A stretch of 64,000 bases of DNA, from the NCBI GenBank assembly GCA_039545355.1, contig BCJJ01000051.1:1-64000 (forward strand), given 5' to 3'. Below the pieces are notes generated by a model, which was not told where the DNA came from, made no database searches, and saw nothing but the letters and a program-made list of their open reading frames with translations. The stretch is from Trichosporon coremiiforme. Lineage: Eukaryota; Basidiomycota; Tremellomycetes; Trichosporonales; Trichosporonaceae. Positions 46,441 to 57,554 of the stretch are shown here, piece after piece. The position numbers and the translations under genes were made by a program. Numbering within the stretch: the stretch's first letter is position 1; every line of letters starts with the position of its first letter.

Positions 46441-47642
46441 CTAGTCACCGAATGTCACCATACACACGGTTTGCCAGATGCCGAGGCCGATGCGAGGCGT
46501 AACGCCGCGATAGAGACCCTTGATGCCATTGGTCTCGTAGATGTACTTGAGGGTGTTGGCGATGGTCTTCTTGCCGGTGCGGTTGGGGTCCTTGATGGCG
46601 GACTGCATCTCGACACGGACAACCTCGATGGGCTGGTTCCAGGTGGAGAGAGCACCACCGATAGTAGCCGAGAAGATCTTGTCCATGGCGCCGAGCTTCT
46701 GGTCGTCGCGGATGCCCTTGGTCTTGCGGATCATAGTCTCACCGAGACGAGCGAAACCGAAGCGCGAGCCCCAGTTGGTGGCCTGGCGGACAGCGACGGC
46801 GTTGACACCCTTGTTGATACCCTTGATACCCTCGCGCTTGTAGATGTCGGCGAAGACCTTGAAGGTCGACTCGGGCTTGCCGCCGGCCTCGACCTGCTTG
46901 TGACGGGTGATCTCGACGGTCTTCATGCAGGTACAGAAACCCATGGTGGCGTAAGCCTGCGCGATACCACCACCGATACCACCGAGCATACCGGCAGTGG
47001 CGGGCGAGACGCCGAGGTCACGGATGGTGATCTTCTCGATCTCGGACGACGTGAACATGAGGACGGCGCCCTTGGTCGAACCCTCAATCCAAGCCTGGAG
47101 CTGTCAGCATTCCATGTACGAGCGACTGCTGCCTGCGCCATACATGCACTACCATACCACAGCTCGCGACCGGGCGTTGAATGCATTGCGCGTGCGATCA
47201 GGAGCCGCGTGCATGGAGCGTGTGTGGAAAGTCAGGCGCCATGGCCCGATGAAGCCGAAGGTTGCCGGCTCTCCGTCTAGCCGGACAATTTGGCTGTGAC
47301 CCCTCCGAAAACCGGCTCGGCTACGGTGAAGCGACGGGAATGCACTGCGGAGTGGGATGCACGCAGCTGCTGACGACGAGTACTCACCCAAGGGATGAGG
47401 CCCTGGTAGAAGCCGAAGAAGCCACCACGAGACCAGACGGTGCGGAAGGCCTGGGCCATGGACTGGGAACGGTTGGCGGCCATCTGGGTCTTGAGGACCT
47501 CGAGAGGCTGGCCAAGGGTGGTGACCTCGAACTGTGACGCGTCAGAGGATGCCGATCACGAAGCAAGGGGGATACGTACGAGGTTCATGGTCGCGCCGAC
47601 GGCGATGTTAGACCAGCTGAAACCCTTCTCAGCGGGAGCCAT
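46441..47642 (-). CDS. YHM2: Mitochondrial carrier, Yhm2-type (citrate/oxoglutarate)
   Basis: Exons from the 5' end are 47642-47580, 47531-47388 and 47094-46441, for 286 residues, a normal carrier size. Repeat 1 has [10 protein letters not shown], repeat 2 the variant signature [13 protein letters not shown], and repeat 3 [12 protein letters not shown]. Typical Gly-rich matrix segments are [25 protein letters not shown] and [28 protein letters not shown] after repeat 1 is typical of Yhm2. Yhm2 exchanges citrate for oxoglutarate across the inner membrane and supports cytosolic NADPH supply. Intron 2 is 293 nt, far longer than others here; an acceptor six bases earlier (ctgacag) would add Leu-Gln. 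Confidence 0.88.
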
Positions 47643-48769
47643 TGTGAATGATGATTAAAGTCGGGGAGATTGAGATGGGCAAAGAGATCAAGTTAATGGG
47701 AAAGCGACGTAGGCGAAGACGCGCGATGGAGAACCAATGAGCACACAAGGGATGCGGTGGAAGAGGTCAGCCGATGGACGAGCTGGGGTATAGATAAGTG
47801 GTGAACGGGGGTGTCTGGGGTCAGACTGTTCTAAGTCTGGGGAGTTAAATACGAGGTGGATGACCAAAAGCGGACGAGCGGACGAGTCAGTCAGTCAAAC
47901 GATAGTCGTTCCCCAGCCGGCGCACCAGGTCCCCAGGCCGAGCTGCGATTAATGGCACGTCCTCGCCCTGGGGCACCCATTGGATTTGGCTCACTTGGCG
48001 CGCGCGCTCCTGGCCGCCTGCCGATTCTCCCCAGCCCAGCCGGCCCAGCCAGCCTGACCCGCCTCGGTATGCGTCTGGGTCCAGATCGATTGGGTCCGTC
48101 GTCGTGGCTCCCTCCACCAACCTCCACCGAGCCCCCCACGGGCCAGGGGGAAAGACGCGAGAGATGCCTGCAATACGTGAGGGGTGCACGGCAGCCACGC
48201 CCAATCACAGCGGGCGTTGATGCCGCCCACACTGTTCCTGTGCAGACTTTCTCAAACCCACCTGCCCAGCTGAGCGCTGAGCAGCTGGGCGAGCACCTGA
48301 GCGGATCGTCCGTCCCGTGAGGATGTCGAAGATCGGTCTGCATTCCCCAATCTTTCTCAAGATGCCAGCCGATAACAACTGCCAGCCGCCGGTAGCGGAG
48401 CGGACCACGCCGATTCCTTCACATGGTGTCACAGATAACAGATGTCACCACGTTGCAGCCTAATTCATGCTCATACCTGCGCAACACCCCTCTCCCCCCT
48501 GCCATCTGCGCGGATCGACTGCGTGATCGTCGCCTTAGAAACGCGATCTACTGCGTCAATCGCATGATCGGTTCACGACACCAGTGGCCGCGTACATGTA
48601 TCGCTCGCCACCCGCTCAGTCAGTGACAGGTAAGCGCCGCAGCTTCGCCCCACTCTGCTCCTACGTCCATATGCAAGTGTGCTTCATTCTAAGTGTGACC
48701 CGGTCATAAGTGCATCCCGGCATAAGAGTACACAGCGCCCTACTACGAAACCAAGTTGCAAACAGCCGT
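47643..48769. other. Intergenic, no gene seen
   Basis: ORFs of up to 154 codons overlap each other in several frames, a sign of GC-rich non-coding DNA. Carrier promoter and RPL13 3' flank. Confidence 0.45.
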
Positions 48770-49443
48770 TTACTTCCTGCCATTGTCAGCTTCATGTCAC
48801 ACCCAGACCAGCTCAGAGATACTCACTTAGCCTCCTCAGCGGCAGCCTTCTTGTCGGCGGCACGCTTGGCACGGATGCCAGCGTAACGGGCGTCCGAGCG
48901 AGCCTTGCGGAGGGTGGTGAAGGCCTCGAAGCTCTTCTCCTCCTCGGTGATGGCACGGGGCTTCTCGGCAGTGTAGGTGTTGACGATGGCGGGGAGCTCA
49001 CGGGTGATGTGAGCGGTGAGGTCGTCACCCTGGGCGTCACCGGCCTTGGGCTTGCCGTGAACGCGGGGGAAGACAACGAGGCGCTCCTTGTAAGCCTGGA
49101 GACGCTCAACGTTGACCTTCTGGCCCTCCTCGGACTTGGAGCGGCGGCGGTGGTCGACAACGATGCCGAGGCCCTTAGCCTGCTTCCTGGGGATACCGGC
49201 GAGCTTCAGCTCGGCGATGGTGAATCCACGGCCCTCACGGACGCGGATGTTGTAACGCTGGGTGGGGCAACGAACAACCGAGCGGAGACGCTGGAGGGGA
49301 GCAGCGCCCGAGGCGAGAGCCTTCTTGGAACGAGCGACACGGCGCGACTTCTTCTTGCCGGGCTGGTCGAACCAGGTCTTAACCCGCCTCTGCCAGTCCT
49401 TGCGGAAGTGGTTCTTCTGAAGCTGGTTGTTGTGCTTAACCAT
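48770..49443 (-). CDS. RPL13: 60S ribosomal protein L13 (eL13)
   Basis: The main exon is 49443-48827. The protein carries VKHNNQLQKNHFRKDWQRRV, TWFDQPGKKKSRR, GRGFTIAELKLAGIPRKQAK and GIVVDHRRRSKSEEGQ, all eL13 signatures, and a Lys/Ala tail. Read through, it stops at TGA (48823) after 206 residues. That TGA lies inside a perfect donor (gtgagt). A 50-nt intron 48826-48777 with a CTGAC branch and ggcag acceptor leads to a 7-nt last coding exon (48776-48770: G AAG TAA), giving 207 residues ending KK. I favour the spliced form, though both products are nearly identical. Confidence 0.93.
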
Positions 49444-50476
49444 TTTCTGTTAGGTTGAACGATAGTCGTAAGAAGAGAAACCGAAGAAACAAGCAGGGAA
49501 GTGTCGAAAGTCAAAATCGATGGTCGAGTGAGGTCAGGCGGAGAATTTGTCGAAAGTCCAAAGTTTCCCGCAGATCCAGCCAAACATCAGAGATCATTGT
49601 CCAACATCGTCCAACATCGCCAGCAAGCAGGTCCAGAGTATCCCAGTCATTCCAGATCGTGCACATCGGGTAGACGAGGTCGCAGCACATCACAACACAT
49701 TCGAGTTAAGGTCGCACAAGATCACCAACGTCCAAATTATTTCCAGCAGAACAAGTGAACGAGAGTCGGTAATGGCATCGGGGTAACGAGAGAGCAGCGC
49801 ATTGTTCGTGTTCGGTATCGAGAATCGCAGCGTCAGCACCACATCCTCGTTGCTCGCTGTCGGCGGTCACTCACGAATTAGACTTGCGGGTTGAGAAGAA
49901 CGTCGACTGATGCAGCTCACTGAGTACCACCACAGAGCTCGACTGCAACTGGGGAGCGGAAGCAATTGGGCGAAATTGTCTGCAGCGAACTCCAGTTTGG
50001 GCGCCAAAACGCCGAAACCATGCTTTGTGGCGGCATTGGAGCGGTCACTCACGTGACTCCTGAAATGTCGGCTCGCACCCGCGCTGCTCGCTCGCGATGG
50101 TACAAAAGCTGCGCGCATCTGCATCTCGTCTTCTTCTTTAACGCAAAAATAAATCTACTTAAAAGCACTTACGCAGCCCAGGCCTCCTTCGTTCGCGGAG
50201 TCGATGGCGTCACGGCGCAGTAAGCCGTCATACCGTAGATGAGATCTAAGAGTCTACGGACTCGCAGAACGGCCTTGGGTGGGTTGTTGGCCTGATCGGT
50301 GGCCAGGGACCCAAAGCCGGTTTGACATTTCCAGCACAACGATGTATCATTGCTTGAACGATTGAATTGCACGGTTCGCGCGCTCTTCCGCAGACTGGGG
50401 TCGGATTGACGCAGTGGTATGCATGTGCAGGGTATACGTATTGTTACAGGTGTCCGTTTGTCAACGGATGTCGGGC
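49444..50476. other. Intergenic, RPL13 promoter and MED7 3' flank
   Basis: No gene is supported. A minus-strand ORF (50480-50169) ends next to a donor-like GTAAGT at about 50170, but no convincing second exon was found. Confidence 0.4.
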
Positions 50477-51457
50477 TCACCCGCTCGTGTCCATCTGCTC
50501 ATCGCCTGCAGACGCTCCGTTGACTGCAGGAGCTAGCTCCTTCCCCTCCACAGTTGCCGCTGTCGTGGCCTTGAGCTTCTTGATCTTCTCAGCGACTTCT
50601 CGGTTCTTCCTGGTTGTCAGCTACATCCCTACTTTTGAAGCTTGACTCACGCTCGGAGCTTCTCGACCTGGGACTTCCGCTCAGAAACCTGCTTCTCCAT
50701 CAACATGACAAGAGTTTCTTCAGCCTGGACACCGCGGAGCTGATTGGCGGACACGATCATGGTAGCCGCCAGGTTGCTCAGATGTTGAATGTACTGATGT
50801 CAGCCAAGCCGTTGCGCAACCGGTAGCAGTCAGCGGGGAGACGAACCTGATCACCCTCGCTCGCTCGTCCGGCAGCCTCAAGTTCTCCTGGGATGCGCGC
50901 CGTTCCTGTCAAGACGTCGATGAAGGCGAGGAGTGTGTGCAGGAAGCTGTGAAGCAACGTAGGGAGGGCGGAACGTTCGCTGTCGCCTCCTTGCGAGACT
51001 GGGTCAGCTACAAGAGCGGGCAGGCCGATGTCTCGCGCGTTCGCGATATGCGGGGTTGCCTGACGTCAGCTGGGTTGCAAACCGAGAAAGCCCGTTGATG
51101 AAGTGCTGACGATCGAGAGGGAGCCGAGAAAGATAACCCCCTGACAACGAAGCGACGCAACTGCTGGACGGCTCATCGATCTCTCGCAAGCCGCGCAAAC
51201 ATTGCGAGTGCAACGAAGCAAATGTTGAAGACCACACTCACAGTGTACTGCTGGCCGAAAGCCATCCACCTTCCATCCTCGAGTATCCACTCGGTCCGCG
51301 GAGGGTCCAACTCCCTCTCCAGTCGCTCGCGTTCCTCCCCGCTCTCATCCTTCGATCGGAGCTCCGCTAAGCGCTCGACGGCTTCGGAGGTAAACGCCTT
51401 GTAGTATTCCGGTGGTGGCGGGAAGAGGGTGTTGGTAATTGGTACACCTTCAGCCAT
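50477..51457 (-). CDS. MED7: Mediator complex subunit 7
   Basis: Exons from the 5' end are 51457-51242, 51059-50847, 50793-50651 and 50609-50477, for 234 residues. The Med7 N-terminus is clear: NTLFPPPPEYYKAFTSE...RTEWILEDGRWMAFGQQY. The C-terminal part has the helical hinge region (TLLHSFLHTLLAFIDVLTG) and HLSNLAATMIVSANQLRGVQ, the counterpart of the HHLLNEYRPHQARE block, then a coiled coil. Med7 joins Med21 at the hinge of the Mediator middle module in the nucleus. Intron 1 (182 nt) is long and the exon 2 start rests on phase and a ctgacgtcag acceptor. Confidence 0.85.
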
Positions 51458-51661
51458 GGTGGTGTTGGATGAGGGATGGTGCGTTGCAGAGATCAACAAC
51501 GGAAGCGCTGCCGATGACGATCGATCGTTGACGGCCGTGCCTGATTTCGCAACCTTCGGTGGCAGATGCCCGGAATTCACCAGCACCACTCGTTACCGTG
51601 GCCTGACCGTGTCGAAGTCCATAATCATACATGATGTTACAAGGTGCATCTATAAGCATGT

Positions 51662-54328
51662 CTAAATAGCCTTGGCGAGTACCTCCACCGCAGCCTCCGC
51701 GCTCTGCTGGATGACCTCAGCCTCCAGCTCGCCCACGCCCTTGCCCGCGGTCTTCTTCACACCCTGGAGGATGTAAGCCAGCCCACCAGCGAGCTCAGGG
51801 ACGGCGAGAGCCTTGTCGAACGTCTCCTCAACGGCCTCGATATCGATGGCCTTAGCCTTGAAGCCCTTGGGCAGAGTCAACAGCGGGCTAGTTCCCTGGA
51901 CAGCGATCATGAGGTTGCGCATCAGCTGGTCGAGGAACTGCCGCGTCTGCTTGGACAGGTCGGTGAAATCGGCGCCTTTTAGGATCGTGACATCGACACT
52001 GCCGCGACCCATGAGGTATGCGATCGACTTGGCAACGTTCGTGATGCGATCAGGCTGCACAGTGCCCTCACTGAGCTCGCGAAGGAGGTCCCAGAGAGCG
52101 TACTGAAGAGTGAAGCGGTGGTCGTAAGAGTTCTCGCAGAGGTTGTTAAGCACAAGGGTGTAGTACGGATTGTACTGGCCCTCCAAACCACAGCAGTGCA
52201 GAGCGACGCGGACGAACTCGCGCTCTTGAACATTCGTAAGACGGAAGGCGTTCAGACGATCGCACGCGTGCACGTAGTCCTCCGAAGTGAGAAGTACGAC
52301 GAAGACACTGCGACGGACATCTGTGTTCATGCCCTGCTTGCGGGCGAGGTCGAGCAGAATTTCCTCATCCTCGGCCTCGGCAGCCGTCTTCTTCTGCTTC
52401 TTCTTCGTGTCAAACGACAGAGATGAAGCCTGCTCGACGAGCGGGTTTCCAGACCAACCGGCACCAACGAGCCACCACTTTCCGCGGGAGTCAGCCGAGA
52501 GGAGGTCGTTGAGGCCAACGCGAAGAGGTTCAGGGGCAAGGAGACGGCGCTTCTTTCCCATTCCTCCTAGGAAACGGCGCATGCGAGCGACGTCCTCGCG
52601 CTCCGCTCCGAGACCCTTCGTCTTGCCACCGCGCAGCGCGACGAGGGTTTCCACCATGAACTTGGCACGAGTTGTCATCTCCTTCTCCTTTCCTCGGGTC
52701 TGCTCCTGGACGAGCGTGACGATGTCCTTTAGCGAAGCGGGATCGTCGGCACGAAGCTGCGATCCAGCGCACTTGACGATCTTCATGAGACCTTCAACAC
52801 CGCGCTCGGACATGGTGTCACCGCTGGTGCCGATGAAGCCTCGGATCAGATCGTAGATAAGACCGGCTCCGATGACACCGGCGTTGTACAGCTCCGCGAT
52901 GAGGGTCAAGAGGTTGAAAGCCTCACGGGAGGGATCGTTCTCATTCTCCGCGGCCTCCTCAGCGGTGGGAGCTGCCTGCTGAGCAAGTTCGTGATACTTC
53001 TTCACCAAGGTCTGGACGAAATGAGCGCCGAATTCGAGGCCGACAGCGCGGTGCAGGGCGCCGACGAGAGTCGCGTACAGCACGACGAAGGAGTCGAGCA
53101 GATTCGTCTTCGAGCCAATCATGTCGATGATTTGTTTCGTAAGGGTGGAAGTAACGTCTGGAGGTCAGCTCCGTAATCATTCCGGCAGCTTACCATTGCG
53201 GCTGAACTCTCCGAACAGCTTCTCCACATCTGCGAGGATGCCCTCCATGTTGGCTTCGCTCAGCCTGACGTCAGCATAGTTATTGCTGCTGCACTCACTT
53301 GTTGAGAAGACCCTGCGCCTTGCGTTCAAGCTTCATGCGCTCGGCGACCTTGGCTCCGTCGGTGGCGGCCTTCTCACCCAGCTGAGCAGCTCGCAGGTGA
53401 GGCGGGATGTAGCGGCCTGCCGGAGCAGCGGGAGCCGGGGCAGGGGGTGCCTCAGTCTCCTTAACTTCCGCTGCCGCTTCGTCCTCGTCGTCGCTGTCAC
53501 CAGCGGAATCGTCCTCGGACTCCTCCAGGTCAACTTCCGCGTCATCGCCCTCGTCCTCGCTGTCTTCATCTTCCTCTCCGTCCTCATCGTCGTCTCCGTC
53601 GCTCTCCTCATCCTCTTCGTCGTCCTCGCTCTCACTGAGGTCAACCTCGGCGTCACTATCAAGTCCGTGCCACTCCTCGAAGCCTTCCAGTTCACTGTCA
53701 CTGTCAAGCTGCAGATCGTCCTTCCTGAGCTTTCCCTTCTCCATCTTGCCGGTAAAGTCCAGAAGGTCTGCGAGTTAGCATGGAGAGGCATCATCATTAC
53801 TCACCCTCGAGGCCATCGCTGAGATCACCGTCACCACTCTTCTCCTTCTTGAGCATGTACTCGAGCCACTCGATCTCGCGGTCCTCGACGTCGCCGTCAT
53901 CTTCAGGGAGCACAAGCTCCTTCTTCGACTTCTTCTGCTTCTTGGCCTCGGCCTTGTCCTTCACGAGCTGGGCGAGGACGGTGTTGCCCTGTGCGCCCTT
54001 GGCCTTCTTCTTCGGAACCTGCTCTTCGTCGGACTCGGGTTCGGGGGAAGCACGGCGCTTGCCCTTCAGCTTCGAGGAAGACTCGGCCTGCTCGTGTCTG
54101 TCCTGCTGCCTCGGAGGGTTACGGGTCTGGGGCGGTCCCTTGCGTGCGGCCTTCCTCGCATCCTTGCGAGCGCGGACCGAGTTGGTTCGACCAGAGGAGC
54201 CTGCGGGTTAGACAATGGCACATGTGTTCACACTCACCGTAGGCAGCCGTAACCTCGTCCATCAAAGCGGACGGAAGTTTCGGTCCTCCATGTCTGGGCC
54301 CCTTGTTGTGCTTCCCGCGGAACGGCAT
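51662..54328 (-). CDS. SGD1: NOM1/SGD1-type nucleolar MIF4G-MA3 protein
   Basis: Exons from the 5' end are 54328-54238, 54200-53805, 53767-53299, 53264-53194 and 53157-51662, for 840 residues; introns are 34-37 nt. The N-terminus is basic (MPFRGKHNKGPRHGGPKLP). Lys-rich and strongly acidic tracts follow. GRYIPPHLRAA leads to the MIF4G domain (about 320-520; GIIGAGLIYDLIRGF-like segment near its middle) and an MA3 domain at about 605-720 (VRRSVFVVLLTSEDYVHACD, YNPYYTLVLNNLC). The family works in the nucleolus in 40S subunit maturation. It is divergent from the gene at 54593, the starts being 264 bp apart. Confidence 0.9.
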
Positions 54329-54592
54329 TGCTGATGTGTTGTTGTTGCGATATTAGATATCGGACGGTCGGTAAATGACGCGCGTTTCAACTTTTGTGAC
54401 CGTCACGTGACCGCATGTGGGCGATCGAGAGACGACGACAATAGAGTTCAGTTACATGATTCTGGTCTCGTAACTTACACAACCTCCACTTCTCGGCGAG
54501 TAGGAATGGAGACAGACCGACACGCGCGTTGAGCACTTTCTGGCCCCTCACATCAAACTTTCTTTCACCTCTCGCCCTCCATCGCCCTCAAC

Positions 54593-56644
54593 ATGGTCGA
54601 CGCGGCAGGTCCGTCTATGATCCCTATTGCGGTGCGCCGCACCAGCATGTCGCTCAACTCGCCCACGACCAGCCCTACGGCTACCAGACACCGACGACAC
54701 GCCAGTGGCATGAGCTCGCAGAGCCAGCTGAGTGCTGATGAAGGTGGGCATCTCAATTCATTGAGTGCGCGGTTGACTGACCACCGCAGCGTCTGGAAGC
54801 TACACGCCGACTAAGAACCGCCGCCGGCCCCGGACGTCCACCATCAATACCGATCCACCGCACTCCCCGCCTGTCACTCTGTCACGCCGATCTTCCATCG
54901 TCTCTTCCCCTGTCGCGAACGGGACTGCGAATAGAACCGGGCGCTCTGACGTGTCAGTGTACGGCGACCTCGATGGAACATCGGATTCTGGTGGCTTGGA
55001 TCCAAGTGAGTGTCTTTCTCCCACCCGACGGTACCTGACTTCGCAGTACGCGCTCCGACCCGATCCTCCTTGAACAAGCAACGAGACCGGACAAGCAAGT
55101 TGCCTCTCGAGCTGCGACGGAGATCTGGAACACCCAGCATGTCGAATGGCGACGGGCGAGATGAGCGCCTCGGGCTGAGCCGTAAGTCATACGGTGCCGT
55201 CTCGAGCTGACCGGCAGGCATTCCGAGAGCATCGGTAGCGCACGCCGTGCAGATGCACGGAGCCAGCCCGCGAACCGGGACGAGCCCGGGCGACTCGAGC
55301 GAGATCCCGAATGCGGACGATTTCTCCAAGTCGCCAACACTGATCCTTGCTGAGTTATCACCTGACCCCACGGGGAACGGTCCCGCCGGACCAAGTCCAG
55401 GGCCAGGGCGAGCGTCGTTTGGGCCAGCGCAGCTGGGACCGGCGATGCCGCGACGTTCATTGGGAGCGACAGGGAAGAGCTCGGCGATGATCGAGGAGCT
55501 GCAGGACGAACTGGCGCACACGAAACAGCACCTTGAGCGGGCCAAGACGGAGGTGCGCAACTGCCGGCGGGAGATCGGCACCCTGACGCGGCGGAGCGAA
55601 GACCTGCGCGAGACGCGCGACCGCATGCGTGGCGAGGCCGAGACGCTCAACAATGTCATTGCCCGCAAGGAGCGGATGATCAGTGGTACGTGCTTACTGA
55701 ATGCCACTGGGCGTAGGAGGGGGTGCATGACGTGTCGTGGCGCATGGCGCGGCGTGCATGGCGTTCAGGGCGCGTGTCACCTCTTTCACCTGTTGCACTT
55801 CGAGACTGTCGCACCGATGGCTGACACTTTTCACAGAGATCCTGGCGCGAGCGCGAGCAGCCGAGGCGACCGTCACACAGCACACGGCTGAACGCAAGGA
55901 CCTCGAGACGCGGGTGCGCAAGGCTGAGACGGAGGCGACGACCGGTCTGGCCGAAGCCACGATGCAGCGGATGAGGGCCGAGTCGGAGTGCGACGCGCTC
56001 CGCGACATGGTCAAGTCGCTGAAGGACGCGTGGACACGCGATGTCGCCGGATACCGGGCCGAGGTTGAGCGCGTGCGCGAGGAGACTCGTGCCGAGCGCG
56101 AGCAGATGGCCAAGAAGGAAGCCACGCTCACCAAACTCGTCAAGCAGCACAAGTGAGTCCCAGCTGTTTCTTGCTCCTGGTAAGCTAACATCTCAGGGCG
56201 GATCGCGAGACCGTCGTGTCCCTCGTCGAAGAGGTGAATGCGAGAAATGCAGAGGTCGCTAAGCTCTTCGAGGGCAAGGTGCAACTGCTCCGGGACGAGG
56301 TCGAGCGGAGCTCGCAGGAGACCGCCGATGCCCGCGCACTTGCCACACAGCTTGCCAGCGAGCTGGCTCGCATTCGGCGATTAGCCAAGTTGCCTGTCCG
56401 CGACGAGCTCAACGCGATCGCGGCCGGCGCGCAGGGTTATGACGAGCCAGCCGACGAACTGGCCGACGAGGCAGACGCAGAGCCCGAACCGTCCTCCGCA
56501 TCTCCGACTGAGTCAACAACCTCCACCGCCCCGACATCAGAACATTCCGAACCCGCCGAACCCGAGGCCGCCTCGCTGGACGAGCGAGCCGACCATCCTC
56601 AATGTAACGACCCTGATGACCAACCCGCGCCGCAGCCAGAGTGA
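54593..56644 (+). CDS. She3-like coiled-coil protein (possible mRNA-transport adaptor)
   Basis: Exons 54593-54743, 54790-55005, 55047-55181, 55218-55685, 55837-56152 and 56197-56644 give 577 residues. The first 290 residues are Ser/Pro/Arg-rich and disordered. A long coiled coil runs from about 300 to 510, starting IEELQDELAHTKQHLERAK and including LRETRDRMRGEAETLNNVIA and RKERMI. The pattern agrees with the SWI5-dependent HO expression protein 3 family as I remember it. In yeast She3 couples mRNAs to a type V myosin. The tail is acidic. Intron 4 is 151 nt; the rest are 36-46 nt. Confidence 0.7.
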
Positions 56645-56720
56645 GCTGCCGTCCCCTGTCTCTTGTCAATGTATTAGATGCTGTATGCATTACGCTGTGT
56701 ACTCTTGCCATGTGCTATGC

Positions 56721-57554
56721 CTATGCTCGTCGTTCCTGCTTCTGAGCCTTCTTTTGCTTTTCGGCCTTTGCCCTCGCGGCGTCGGCCCTGTCACGGTCAG
56801 CTCGCAATCCGGGTAGGGTAGCTCACCTCTGCTTCTCGAGCGCAGCGCGATCGCGGTCCTTCTTCTCCTGCGCACCGCGCTTCGCCTCCTCCCTCGCCAT
56901 CTGCGCCTTCATGGCGACCTTCTCGCGGTTCAAATTCTCCCACTGCAGCGGGTCGTCGATCTCGACCTTGCGGTGTTTCTTCTTCTTCCTCGAGTCGCGC
57001 ATGAGCGCCGCCTCGACGAGTTTCCGCCGCTCCTCGGCCGCCTTCTTGGCCTCGGACTCGGCCTGCGCCTGTCCCCTTGGCGGCGCGTTCGCGTCCCGGT
57101 CCATCTCGTCCGGACCGCCCTCGACATAGGCGTACTGCCGCAGCAGAGCTGCTTTGCGCGCCGCCTTGAGCTCCTCCTCCGTCAATGAGGCCATGATCGC
57201 CTCGTGGTCCGGTGGTGTCGGACTGTCGTCCTCCTCCTCGGCAGCGGCCGCTGCTTCCTCTTCAGCCTTAAGACGCTCCCACTCGCCCACCATGGCTTCG
57301 AGCGCCTCGTCGACGCCCGACTCGGGAAGCTCGCCCTGCACGTCAGTTAAAGCAAGGACGGGGTAACTTACCCCTTCGACAACACCCTCGAGCATGCCAC
57401 GCACACCCTCGAGCTTCTCGTCCTTCTCCATGTCCTCCTCAACGAAGCGGGCCATGAACTCGACATCGTCAGAGGGAACAGTGAGAGACAGCGCCTCAAG
57501 CTGGGCCGTAATGAAGCGCTCCAGCGCCTGGCCAGATGATTCGCCTTCCGACAT
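56721..57554 (-). CDS. CCDC43-like coiled-coil protein
   Basis: Exons from the 5' end are 57554-57372, 57335-56827 and 56787-56721, for 252 residues. The single ORF to 56823 hides two introns. Intron 1 (36 nt, gtaagt to gtgcag) is a multiple of three without a stop. Intron 2 (39 nt, gtgagc to gtgacag) overlaps the apparent TGA; splicing adds a Lys/Arg-rich end (AKAEKQKKAQKQERRA). The N-terminal helical part (FITAQLEALSL, VEFMARFVEED), the AALLRQYAYVEGG motif and the basic coiled-coil tail fit the CCDC43 family, whose function is not known. It converges with the gene at 54593, leaving 76 bp between the stops. Confidence 0.75.
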
